A stretch of DNA of 34,939 nucleotides from JAZDOT01 sp043798355 (GTDB taxonomy: Bacteria; Patescibacteriota; Gracilibacteria; Peribacterales; Peribacteraceae). A model generated the notes under the pieces. It saw only the letters and a program-made list of their open reading frames with translations. It did not search any database and was not told the DNA's origin. The DNA lies in assembly GCA_043798355.1 (NCBI GenBank), contig JAZDOT010000008.1, positions 1 to 34,939 of the forward strand, read 5' to 3'. Positions 13,705-21,061 of this stretch are shown here, in pieces; within the stretch, counting starts at the first letter, position 1, and every line of letters begins with the position of its first letter. A program made the translations under genes and the position numbers.

Positions 13705-14511
13705 TCAGTGCGTGCGCTGAACAAGCTGCTGCGCAAGGTCGATGAGCACCTGCGCTTTCGCGCCGAGGGGAAGAAGGTTTCTGATTGCTTCATCTGTTAA
13801 TGTCCGAGCCTGAAGTTTCATTGCTTCGACCTCACCTCCCTCCCCATCGAGAGCATCATCGATCAGCTGGAATGCCATCCCTACTCTCTGTCCGAATTCC
13901 CGGAGCGCGGAAATCTGCACGGGAGTCGCCTGCGCCGTGAGCGCTCCAAGATGGAGAGCCGCCTCCATGAGCGCGCCCGTCTTGCGCTTCGCAACGGAGG
14001 AGCGTTCCGGATGCTGACGCAGATCATCCCACTGCCCACCCTGCATGCCACACGCGCCGACGGAACGCGCGAGGGCTGAAGCACAGTGCACGGCGACCTC
14101 CGGCGGCCGCACATCCTCAGCAATAATCTGGAATGCCAGCGTGAGCAGCGCATCACCCGCAAGAATCGCCTCCCCTTCCCCGAACACCTTGTGACTGGAC
14201 GGCTTCCCCCGGCGCATATCATCATCGTCCATCGCGGGGAGATCGTCATGGATCAGAGAGAAGACATGGATCATCTCCACCGCACACGCCGCAGGGAGCG
14301 CACGTTCCGGGTCGCCCCCGCACGCATCCGCAGCCATCAGCGTCAGAAGCGGACGGATGCGCTTCCCGGGACTCCGCAAACTGTAACGCATGGCCTCTTG
14401 GATTCCCGGCGTACACCCTTCGATCGTCTGAAGGGAATATCGATCGAGGGCGGACTCGATGACAGGACGCATGCGCAGAGCGAAAGCCGCAAAAGAGGAT
14501 GAATCGGGCAC
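13705..14511 (-). CDS. trans-polyprenyl diphosphate synthase (FPP/GGPP type)
   Basis: 268 residues from GTG 14511. First Asp-rich motif DDLPAMD (89-95) and 'MRRGKPSSHKVFGEGEAILAGD'-type context (given in part), 'GMQGGQ' (155-160), 'KTGALMEAAL' (177-186), second Asp-rich motif DDALD (218-222). It elongates DMAPP with IPP in trans to FPP or GGPP, giving the allylic primer for UppS. Odd: after DDALD the family's 'GK..SD...GKSTYP' region is replaced by a short 'GEGGEVEAMKLQARTLTDEA' stretch, so a conserved Lys-containing segment is missing; product length cannot be told. Encoded opposite to the rest of the block, with stops of this gene and uppS abutting in TGATCA. Confidence 0.88.
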   Translation of the reverse strand: MPDSSSFAAFALRMRPVIESALDRYSLQTIEGCTPGIQEAMRYSLRSPGKRIRPLLTLMAADACGGDPERALPAACAVEMIHVFSLIHDDLPAMDDDDMRRGKPSSHKVFGEGEAILAGDALLTLAFQIIAEDVRPPEVAVHCASALARSVGACGMQGGQWDDLRQHPERSSVAKRKTGALMEAALHLGALTAQATPVQISALREFGQRVGMAFQLIDDALDGEGGEVEAMKLQARTLTDEAIRNLLPLGAKAQVLIDLAQQLVQRTH

Positions 14512-14543
14512 GGGGAGAGATTACAGCAGCCCACCGGAAGAGG

Positions 14544-14549
14544 TAAGCT
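14544..14549 (+). promoter_or_regulatory. possible -10 box before mevalonate kinase
   Basis: TAAGCT, seven bases before the ATG at 14557, with TTACAG 17 bases upstream (14521-14526). The 45-base gap to the divergent prenyl synthase must hold promoters for both. Weak match. Confidence 0.3.
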
Positions 14550-14556
14550 GCTTCAG

Positions 14557-15431
14557 ATGAAATTCACCGCCATCGCCCCCGGCAAGATCATCCTCTCCGG
14601 CGAATACGCTGTTGTTTTCGGCTACCCCGGCATCGCCCTCCCGGCCCCCCTCACTCTCCAAGCTACCTTTGACAAAAGCTCAAAGCTCAAAGCTCAAAGC
14701 TCACGTTAAAATGGCATGGCATCACCGGCGGCACACTCTGGGAGAAGTACGCCCGCACCATCATCGGTCTCTTGGAGCAGGTGCATGGACCCTTCCATGG
14801 AACCCTCACGATCAAGAACCACATCCCTCTCAAGAAAGGCATGGGTTCCTCGACCGCCCTCGTGGTCGCCATCACGCGTTGCCTCCTCGGTCAGGGCAAA
14901 CGTGCTGAGGCGCTGGCAATCGAAAATCAAGTGAACCCCGGCGGGAGCGGCATTGATTTCGAAGTGATCTGGACAGAGAAACCGATCCTCTTTCGCAAAG
15001 ATACAGAACCGAAACCCATAGCGCTTCCCGCCGATCTCCTGAAAAACGCACTTCTCATCGACACCGGTGAGCCGAATGAAACAACTCCCGAGCTCGTCGC
15101 ATGGGTGAAAGGGCGCGCAGAAGATCCGCGCGTCAAGCAGGCATTGATGATGATCGGGAAATGCGCGGAGAGATTGCAGAAAGGCGAAGACATCCGCACG
15201 GTCCTGCGCGATCACCACCGCGCTCAAATCGCTCTCGGAGTGGTCCCCAAACCCGTCCAGATGCTCATCAAAGAAATCGAACGCCTCGGCGGAGCGGCTA
15301 AGGTACTTGGAGCAGGAGGAAAATCTGGAGGTGGAGGCATTATTTGGGCCATACATAAGAATCCCATTCTCATCCTTCCGTTCATCCGGAAACACGCCCA
15401 AAGTGTCCTTCCCTTCAATGCTCTCCCCTAG
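14557..15431 (+). pseudogene. mvk: mevalonate kinase (GHMP), frameshifted in a heptamer tract
   Basis: Two frames together make one GHMP kinase. Frame 1 (14557-14709) gives 'APGKIILSGEYAVVFGYPG' and then hits TAA at 14707 just after the heptamer tract. The next frame continues with 'LTLKWHGITGG', then 'PLKKGMGSSTALVV' (the GHMP ATP loop), 'NPGGSGIDFEV' (catalytic Asp) and 'GGKSGGGGIIW', ending at 15431. Adding one heptamer (five instead of four units) restores a 293-residue kinase, the family's usual size; removing two would also restore frame. So this is a phase-variable gene caught out of frame, an assembly or sequencing error in the repeat, or a fresh pseudogene. A role as mevalonate kinase is inferred from context; a phosphomevalonate kinase is less likely. 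Confidence 0.8.
14675..14703 (+). repeat. AAAGCTC heptamer tract in mvk (out of frame)
   Basis: Four exact units at 14675-14702. The upstream kinase frame and the downstream frame differ by one base, which one extra unit would repair. Confidence 0.95.
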
Positions 15432-15492
15432 TCCTCAGTCCTTCGTCCTCAGTCCTCTGTCCTTCGCCCCAATACTCCAATCCCCAATCCCC
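15431..15492 (+). repeat. short-word repeats between mvk and mvaD
   Basis: GTCCTCAGTCCT occurs at 15431-15442 and 15445-15456, followed by further GTCCTTCG, CAATACTCCAAT and CCCCAATCCCC reiterations up to the mvaD start. No promoter or ribosome site is recognisable in it. Confidence 0.7.
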
Positions 15493-16524
15493 ATGTCCAC
15501 CGCCCGCTCCGCCCCGAACATCGCCCTCATCAAATACTGGGGAAACCGCAATGATGAACTCCGTCTCCCCATGGCTGACTCGCTGTCCATGACCCTCAAC
15601 AGCCCGACAGTCGAGATTGCGATCGAAGAGAACGATTGCTTCGTGCTCCAAGCGTTCGAAGCTGATGGCACCGGGAAGATGCTCACGGAGAAAAACCTGA
15701 ACCGATGGAAGGAAACACTGCGCCTCATGCGCCGTGCGCTCTCTTTGATGGGCGCAGAACATGTGCTTCCGGAAACCCTTGCGCTGACCATCCGCTCCCA
15801 CATCCCGCCCGCCGTGGGATTGGCCTCTTCCGCAGCGGTCTTCAGCTGTCTCGCGAAGGCGGTCGCCGGGCTTATCGCTGCCGACATCCCCCTCTCTGAT
15901 AAACAAATCAGCATCCTCGCGCGCTTGGGATCGGGCTCCGCAGCCAGAAGCATCTTCGGCGGTTTCTCCGCTCTCCTCGCGAAGAACAAAAAACTGGAAT
16001 CTGGGACGGATGACGACATCCTCTCCTCATACGCTCTCTCCATTGCTCCAACAGACCACTGGCTGCTCCATGACATCGTTGTCATCCCTTCGGCGGAAGA
16101 GAAAAAGGTCGGCTCAACGGAAGGTCACGCTCTCGCGCATACGAGCCCGTTCTATGCAGAAAGAGTCGAATCCATTCGCACACGGCGCCAACCGGAATGT
16201 ATCGATGCCATCCTCAAGCGGGACTTCGAGAAGTTGCAGCGCGTCTCCGAGGAAGACGCCCTCGATATGCATCACGTGATGGAGACGAGTACGCCCCCTC
16301 TTCACTACCTATCCCAAGAGACATACCGAATCATCCACGAGATCAAAGAATTGCGAAAGAAAGAGCATATTCCCGTCCTCTTCACGATGGATGCGGGACC
16401 AACAGTCCACCTCCTCTGTCCAGAAGAGGCCAGATCGGCGGTTCTCGCATACGCACATGCACAGAAAAGCTGCACCGTCTTCGAGACGAAGATCGGGCCC
16501 GGTGCTACTCTCCTTCAGCCCTAA
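15493..16524 (+). CDS. mvaD: diphosphomevalonate decarboxylase
   Basis: 343 residues from ATG 15493. 'SAPNIALIKYWGNR' (6-19), 'PMADSLSMTL' (26-35), 'IPPAVGLASSAAVFSCLA' (the GHMP phosphate loop of this family), 'RLGSGSAARSIFGGF', and 'MDAGPTVHLL' near the C-terminus are all diagnostic of the decarboxylase branch of GHMP enzymes. It makes IPP from mevalonate diphosphate with ATP. The usual Cys of 'GSGSACRS' is Ala. The related phosphomevalonate decarboxylase of some archaea and Chloroflexi cannot be ruled out from motifs alone. Its TAA stop is the first unit of a CCCTAA array, which separates it by 19 bases from HMG-CoA reductase. Confidence 0.93.
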   Translation: MSTARSAPNIALIKYWGNRNDELRLPMADSLSMTLNSPTVEIAIEENDCFVLQAFEADGTGKMLTEKNLNRWKETLRLMRRALSLMGAEHVLPETLALTIRSHIPPAVGLASSAAVFSCLAKAVAGLIAADIPLSDKQISILARLGSGSAARSIFGGFSALLAKNKKLESGTDDDILSSYALSIAPTDHWLLHDIVVIPSAEEKKVGSTEGHALAHTSPFYAERVESIRTRRQPECIDAILKRDFEKLQRVSEEDALDMHHVMETSTPPLHYLSQETYRIIHEIKELRKKEHIPVLFTMDAGPTVHLLCPEEARSAVLAYAHAQKSCTVFETKIGPGATLLQP

Positions 16525-16540
16525 CCCTAACCCTAACACT
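16519..16540 (+). repeat. telomere-like (CCCTAA)3 array
   Basis: Three exact CCCTAA units (16519-16536) plus a degenerate one. The first unit supplies the mvaD stop codon. Confidence 0.95.
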
Positions 16541-16543
16541 ATC

Positions 16544-17743
16544 GTGGATCTCCGGAACTTCCCCAAAGGCATGAGTGCTCATGAGCGATGCAATGAGCGC
16601 AGAACAATCATCGAACACGAACTCCATACCGATCTCTCCGCCCTCTCGATCGATCCTACAAAACTCGGAAACGCCGAGGAGAAGAACTGCGAGCAAATGT
16701 TCGGTCATCTCCCTCTCCCTGTCGGCCTCGCCGGACCGCTTCCGGTGACACTCGATACCGGCGAAAAAACGGTCGTCCACCTCCCCCTGGCAACAACAGA
16801 AGGAGCACTCGTCGCGAGCGTGAACAGGGGGTGCAAAGCGCTCTCGCTCTCAGGGGGTGTACGGACGTCATCGAAGCAAATTGGTGTGACTCGCTCTATT
16901 GCATTCCGCAGCTCAAAGCTCAAAGCTCAAAGCTCAAAGCTCCATGCTTGGATTGCACAATCTTCTGCCAAGTGGTGCTCCATTGGAGAAACCACCAGCA
17001 AACACCTGAAAATCCTCTCTTATGAGATTGATATTCAAAAGCCTTACCTCTTCCTAACAATTGCATGTGATACGTCCGAAGCTATGGGAATGAACATGGT
17101 GACGATTGCAGCGCAGGCCATCGGCGAGTGGATCGCGGAGAAATTCAATCTGGAGCTCGTTACCGTCGCAGGGAACGTGGACAGCGATAAGAAGCCGAGT
17201 CAACGCACACACGACCGCGGACGGGGGTTCCTCGTCACGGCGGAAGCGGATGTCCCCTCTTCTGTCATTGCATCGGTCTTCAGAACGACGCCGGAAAAAC
17301 TCCTGGGGGTGGCCGATGCAAAATTGAAGGTTGGCTCAAAACTTGCCGGAGCAATCGGCAGCAATCTCCACGCCGCGAATATCATCGCCGCCCTCTACCT
17401 CGCGACCGGCCAGGACCCCGCACATGTCGTGGAAGGATCGTTGGCAGATACAACACTATCTTCTGTGATCCTGGAGAGAACGAAGAACCAAAAACTAACA
17501 ACGAATAACCAACAACTTCGCATCTCCGTCCGCCTCCCCGCCCTCCTCGTCGGAATCCGCGGCGGCGGAACAGAACTTCCCGCCCAATCCCAGTGCTTGA
17601 ACCTCTTGATCGGAAACGAAAAACGATCAACTCAACGACTCGCACAAATTATCTCTGCTGCCGTCCTCGCAGGAGAACTCTCTCTGCTTGCGGCACAGGC
17701 TACGCAAACGCTGGTATCTTCCCACAGGAAATTGGCACGCTAG
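16544..17743 (+). CDS. hydroxymethylglutaryl-CoA reductase
   Basis: 399 residues from GTG 16544, chosen because 'DLRNFPKGMSAHER' matches the usual N-terminus. Class I/archaeal-like motifs: 'PLPVGLAGPL', 'TTEGALVASVNRG' (catalytic Glu), 'EAMGMNM', 'DKKPSQ' (catalytic Lys), 'GSKLAGAIGSNLHAANI', 'TGQDPAHVVEGS', and a C-terminal 'SSHRKLAR' with the conserved His. It reduces HMG-CoA to mevalonate, the committed step. Odd: two low-complexity inserts, the heptamer tract after 'RSIAFR' (16911-16942) and an Asn/Gln-rich insert 'NQKLTTNNQQL' (about 17488-17518) before 'RISVRLPALLVG'. Both are in frame and in likely surface loops. Confidence 0.93.
   Translation: MDLRNFPKGMSAHERCNERRTIIEHELHTDLSALSIDPTKLGNAEEKNCEQMFGHLPLPVGLAGPLPVTLDTGEKTVVHLPLATTEGALVASVNRGCKALSLSGGVRTSSKQIGVTRSIAFRSSKLKAQSSKLHAWIAQSSAKWCSIGETTSKHLKILSYEIDIQKPYLFLTIACDTSEAMGMNMVTIAAQAIGEWIAEKFNLELVTVAGNVDSDKKPSQRTHDRGRGFLVTAEADVPSSVIASVFRTTPEKLLGVADAKLKVGSKLAGAIGSNLHAANIIAALYLATGQDPAHVVEGSLADTTLSSVILERTKNQKLTTNNQQLRISVRLPALLVGIRGGGTELPAQSQCLNLLIGNEKRSTQRLAQIISAAVLAGELSLLAAQATQTLVSSHRKLAR
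16911..16942 (+). repeat. AAAGCTC heptamer tract in HMG-CoA reductase
   Basis: GCTC plus four exact AAAGCTC units (16915-16942), in frame. Same unit, orientation and copy number as in uppS and mvk. Confidence 0.95.
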
Positions 17744-17780
17744 ACATTCTACATTTTACATTTCAAATTCTACATTTTCC
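17744..17780 (+). repeat. ACATTCTACATTTTACATTT word repeats
   Basis: The gap between HMG-CoA reductase and synthase consists of reiterated TCTACATTTT / ACATTTCAAATT words. The promoter of the next gene follows directly. Confidence 0.7.
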
Positions 17781-17803
17781 CCTCGCTCTCGAACAAAGAA
17801 GGG

Positions 17804-17809
17804 TATACT
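17804..17809 (+). promoter_or_regulatory. -10 box before HMG-CoA synthase
   Basis: TATACT, ten bases before the TTG start at 17820, implying a leader of only about four bases and possibly separate expression of the synthase, thiolase and DUF35-fusion genes. Confidence 0.45.
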
Positions 17810-17819
17810 TCCCCGGATT

Positions 17820-18854
17820 TTGGCCATCTCCCATTCCGCCATCGTCGGCTTTGGCATGGAGCTGCCTGTGAAGCGCATCCTTACCTCCGAAATCGCGCGG
17901 CACTGGAAGCAGGACGGAGAACAGATCCGGCAGGGATTGGGAGTGACGGAGAAGACGGTCCCCTCTGAGGGGGAAGACACGTTCACCATGGCCTTCGAGG
18001 CGGGCAAACAGGCAATCGAAATTTCGGGGCTGAAGCCGTGCCAGATCTCGGCCATGTTCGTCGGCTCCGAGAGTCACCCCTACGCCGTGAAGCCGACGAG
18101 CGCGATGGTCGCCGCCGCTCTCGGCATCGACCCTTTCTCACACGCAGCGGATCTGGAGTTCGCCTGCAAGGCGGGGACGGCCGGAGTGCAGATCGTCGAC
18201 GCCTTCGTGCGAAGCGGCCAGATCGAGTACGGAATGGCGATCGGGTCGGATACGGCACAGGGAGCGCCCGGAGATGCTCTGGAATATACCGCAGCGGCAG
18301 GTGCGGCCGCCGTCATCCTCGGGCCGCCTACATCCAAGAACGCATTCTGCCGGATAGACCGGACACTCTCCTTCACCACCGATACGCCGGACTTCTGGCG
18401 CGCGGAAGGCGAGAAGTACCCCGAACACGCGGGGCGCTTCACCGGAGAGCCCGGTTACTTCCGCCATGTACGCGAGGCGCTCGCGGGCATCCTGAAGATT
18501 GCGAAAGTGAAGATTGCGGAGATCGACCATGTCATCCTGCACATGCCCAATGCGAAGTTCCCGATGAAAATCGCGAAAGAGTTCGGCATCACGAAAGAAC
18601 AGCTGCGGCACGGATTCATCGTCCCCTCCATCGGCAATACCTACAGCGCCTGCTCGCTCCTCGGGCTCGTTCATACCCTGCAACATGCGAAGAAAGACGA
18701 GCGAATCCTCCTCGTCTCATACGGGTCCGGAGCAGGATCGGATGCGTTCCTCATGACCATGCTGCGGGATGGCATCCCCCTCCCGACGGATGAACGGAAA
18801 AAGGAGTATGTTTCCTACAGCGAGTACCGTGATGCGGCAACGCTACGATCGTGA
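17820..18854 (+). CDS. HMG-CoA synthase, archaeal type
   Basis: 344 residues from TTG 17820, giving 'MAISHSAIVGFGMELP'. Diagnostic: 'TVPSEGEDTFTMAFEA' (position of the catalytic Glu), 'LEFACKAGTAG' with nucleophile Cys116, 'VILHMPNAKFP' with the catalytic His, 'IGNTYSACSLLGL'. It condenses acetoacetyl-CoA with acetyl-CoA. The short length and motif style are those of archaeal enzymes, which work in a complex with thiolase and a DUF35 protein; both partners follow here (6 and 15 bases spacing), strongly suggesting the same channelled complex. The upstream frame is open but lies in word-repeat DNA, so it was not used. Confidence 0.92.
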   Translation: MAISHSAIVGFGMELPVKRILTSEIARHWKQDGEQIRQGLGVTEKTVPSEGEDTFTMAFEAGKQAIEISGLKPCQISAMFVGSESHPYAVKPTSAMVAAALGIDPFSHAADLEFACKAGTAGVQIVDAFVRSGQIEYGMAIGSDTAQGAPGDALEYTAAAGAAAVILGPPTSKNAFCRIDRTLSFTTDTPDFWRAEGEKYPEHAGRFTGEPGYFRHVREALAGILKIAKVKIAEIDHVILHMPNAKFPMKIAKEFGITKEQLRHGFIVPSIGNTYSACSLLGLVHTLQHAKKDERILLVSYGSGAGSDAFLMTMLRDGIPLPTDERKKEYVSYSEYRDAATLRS

Positions 18855-18860
18855 TTTTTC

Positions 18861-19973
18861 ATGCGTGAGCAGATTTCCATCATCGGCATGGGACAGACCC
18901 GCTTCGGTGAATGGTGGGGGAAAAGCCTGAAAGATCTCATCGAAGAATCCGTCACGCAGGCCATCCGCTCTTCTCCCGCAACCTCGCTGGATATCGACTT
19001 TGTCATCGTCGCGAACATGCTAGGGGAAGCCGTGAACGGACAGGCGCACTTGGGAGCACTCACCGCTTCCCTCCTCCCCCACCAGCCGCCGGCCATCCGG
19101 GTGGAAGCCGCTTGCGCCTCGGGATCCGTCGCCATCCATACGGCCATCAGCCTTCTGGAGAGCAATCGCGCCGGAACGGTCCTCGTCGTCGGCGCGGAGA
19201 AGATGACCGATGCGCCCGTGTCCCAGATCGCTTCCGCCCTCATGGGCGCGGCAGAGAACGAAACGGATGCCGCGTGCGGCCTCACGTTCCCCGGCCTCTT
19301 CGGTCTCATCGCACGACGCTACATGCACGAATTCGGTCTCACGCGCGATCTCCTCAGCCTCGTGAGTGCGCGCCACCACGCGAACGCTGTGCACAATCCC
19401 TTCGCGCAGTTCCGATCGATCGTCGCTCCTGAGGCGGTATCGGAAAGCCCGGTCGTCGCAGATCCGCTGCGCCTGCTCGACTGCTCGCCAGTCAGTGACG
19501 GCGCAGCTGCCGTTCTCCTCTCGACCAAACACACCAGTCCGCTTCGCATCGCGGCTTCGCAGATGAGCACCGATGCCGTCAGCATCACCGCACGCCCGCA
19601 TATCACGTCGTTTCCCGCAACGAAAGATGCCGCCGAGCACGCGTATCAGGAAGCAGGCATCCGTCTCACGGAGATCTCCCACCTCGAGCACCACGACTGC
19701 TTCTCCATCGCGGCCCTCATCAACATGGAGGATCTCGGCTTTGCCGAAAACGGCCGCGGGATCCGCTTCTATCAGGAGGAGAACCTCCCCTTCACGGTCA
19801 ACGCGAGCGGAGGCCTGAAAGGCTGCGGCCATCCGGTCGCCGCCACCGGCATCAAGCAGATCATCGATGTCGGAAAACAGCTGGCCGCCTCGAAGAAACG
19901 CTGGGGTATGACGCACAACTTCGGCGGCATCGGTGCCACATGCGCCGTCCACATCCTCGAGCGGATGTCGTAA
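18861..19973 (+). CDS. acetyl-CoA C-acetyltransferase, archaeal type
   Basis: A 370-residue thiolase-fold enzyme. Nucleophile Cys85 in 'VEAACASGS', 'GGLKGCGHPVAATG' and 'NFGGIGATCAVHI' near the C-terminus, with 'HDCFSIAAL' in between. The GFG-type ending and the short insert are those of the SCP2/archaeal thiolases rather than classical PhaA. It makes acetoacetyl-CoA from two acetyl-CoA for the synthase encoded just upstream. Starts 6 bases after the synthase stop. A long open frame runs antisense through this gene and the next; that is a by-product of GC-rich codons. Confidence 0.92.
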   Translation: MREQISIIGMGQTRFGEWWGKSLKDLIEESVTQAIRSSPATSLDIDFVIVANMLGEAVNGQAHLGALTASLLPHQPPAIRVEAACASGSVAIHTAISLLESNRAGTVLVVGAEKMTDAPVSQIASALMGAAENETDAACGLTFPGLFGLIARRYMHEFGLTRDLLSLVSARHHANAVHNPFAQFRSIVAPEAVSESPVVADPLRLLDCSPVSDGAAAVLLSTKHTSPLRIAASQMSTDAVSITARPHITSFPATKDAAEHAYQEAGIRLTEISHLEHHDCFSIAALINMEDLGFAENGRGIRFYQEENLPFTVNASGGLKGCGHPVAATGIKQIIDVGKQLAASKKRWGMTHNFGGIGATCAVHILERMS

Positions 19974-19988
19974 ATCCTTCTTCCCCAC

Positions 19989-20915
19989 ATGACGTTCACC
20001 CCCCCCACCATCGCGCGTGCACAAACCTCCTGGCCGGAACAGCTGGAAGAAGGCACCGTCCTGTCCTTCACCACAGTCGCCCACCCGCCCGCCGCCTTCG
20101 GGTCGCGCCCACGCACCATCGGTCTGATCGCACTCAAGAACGGCAAACACGTTCTCGCTTCCATTCTCACGGATCATCCCGACACACTCTCCATCGGCAT
20201 GACGGTCCGCCCCCGCATGCGTTTCAGCCACGCAACGACCCAGAAATTGCGCGTGTATCAGGTCGCGTATGAACCCTGTGCAATGAAACCGGCTTCCGTC
20301 CCCGTCTTCCCCGGCTACATTCTGGCCCTCACCGGCCCCTCCGGCGTAGGGAAGACGACCGTAAGTGCACTCCTCTCCACCCGACTCGGTTCCTATGCCT
20401 CCCGTGTCCCCATCACGACGACGCGGGAATCGCGGGAGGGAGACGATGCCTCGGAGTACCGTCATACAACGACGCGGGAATTCCTCGCATCCCTGAAAAA
20501 AGGGGAAATCGTCGCCGCAACGAGGATCCCTTCGCTCACGGAAGAACGCTGGTACGGATACCGGTCTCTGGACATCCAAGCCATCTGGAAAACAGGAAAA
20601 GTTCCGGTCGTCGTGACTGAACGCAAGCTTCTGCAAGGTCTCGCCCGTCACTTCGGCCGCCGGTCCATCCTCTCGCTCGGATTGCTCCCTCCCGGCCACA
20701 GTAAGCGCACGATGCTCAGTCACCTCCTGCATCGCCTCCGGCAGCGCGGCAGGGACAGCGAAGAGAGCATCGCAGAACGCATGCGAAACGCGGAACACGA
20801 CCTCCGGTTCTTCGAGGAACAGACTGACCTCTTCGATCACCTCCTCGTGAATGAGGATCTCGATACGGTCCTCGCGAGCATCACGCAGCATGTGATGAAG
20901 CTGTCTGAAGGCTAA
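19989..20915 (+). CDS. DUF35 OB-fold fused to guanylate-kinase-like domain
   Basis: 308 residues, two parts. Residues about 18-95 match the OB-fold half of DUF35 ('EEGTVLSFTTVAHPP', 'RPRTIGLIALKNGKHVLASI', 'LSIGMTVRPRMRF'), without the Zn ribbon (no CxxC). Residues 108-305 are guanylate-kinase-like: P-loop GPSGVGKT (116-123), 'TTTRESREGDDASEYR' (143-158), 'WYGYRS', a lid region rich in Arg, and 'ERMRNAEHDLRFFE' (the Rl--A--E-- helix). In archaea DUF35 bridges thiolase and HMG-CoA synthase. Here it is the third gene after both, 15 bases from the thiolase. The kinase part may be GMP kinase or, speculatively, the missing phosphomevalonate kinase. Stop lies in a GCTAAG array. Confidence 0.85.
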   Translation: MTFTPPTIARAQTSWPEQLEEGTVLSFTTVAHPPAAFGSRPRTIGLIALKNGKHVLASILTDHPDTLSIGMTVRPRMRFSHATTQKLRVYQVAYEPCAMKPASVPVFPGYILALTGPSGVGKTTVSALLSTRLGSYASRVPITTTRESREGDDASEYRHTTTREFLASLKKGEIVAATRIPSLTEERWYGYRSLDIQAIWKTGKVPVVVTERKLLQGLARHFGRRSILSLGLLPPGHSKRTMLSHLLHRLRQRGRDSEESIAERMRNAEHDLRFFEEQTDLFDHLLVNEDLDTVLASITQHVMKLSEG

Positions 20916-20947
20916 GGCTAAGGCTAAGGCTAAGGTTAGGGTTAGGG
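20910..20947 (+). repeat. (GCTAAG)4(GTTAGG)2 telomere-like array
   Basis: Four GCTAAG units (20911-20934), then two GTTAGG (20935-20946). The first unit carries the TAA stop of the fusion gene. Opposite orientation to the CCCTAA arrays. Confidence 0.95.
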
Positions 20948-21013
20948 ATGAGAGTACGGAAAGAATGTTGGAGGATGAATATGGCAAAAGTCCTTTATCC
21001 GAAGCCGTTTTTC

Positions 21014-21022
21014 TGCTATAAT
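21014..21022 (+). promoter_or_regulatory. extended -10 promoter of the glucan block
   Basis: TGC-TATAAT: a perfect -10 (21017-21022) with extended TGn. No good -35. Start of the mRNA near 21029, leaving a leader of about 33 bases before ATG 21062 with no SD. Confidence 0.6.
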
Positions 21023-21061
21023 CTTGAGATTGCCCCGCTTAAAAGGCAAACACACAAACAG

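Noticed and set aside
13444..16942. Heptamer tracts as a CRISPR array
   Set aside because: Contiguous 7-bp units without spacers and inside coding frames; no cas genes in the window.
19020..20987. 655-codon open frame on the minus strand
   Set aside because: It lies opposite the thiolase and DUF35-kinase genes, which are certain from motifs; GC-rich codon bias leaves the antisense frame open.
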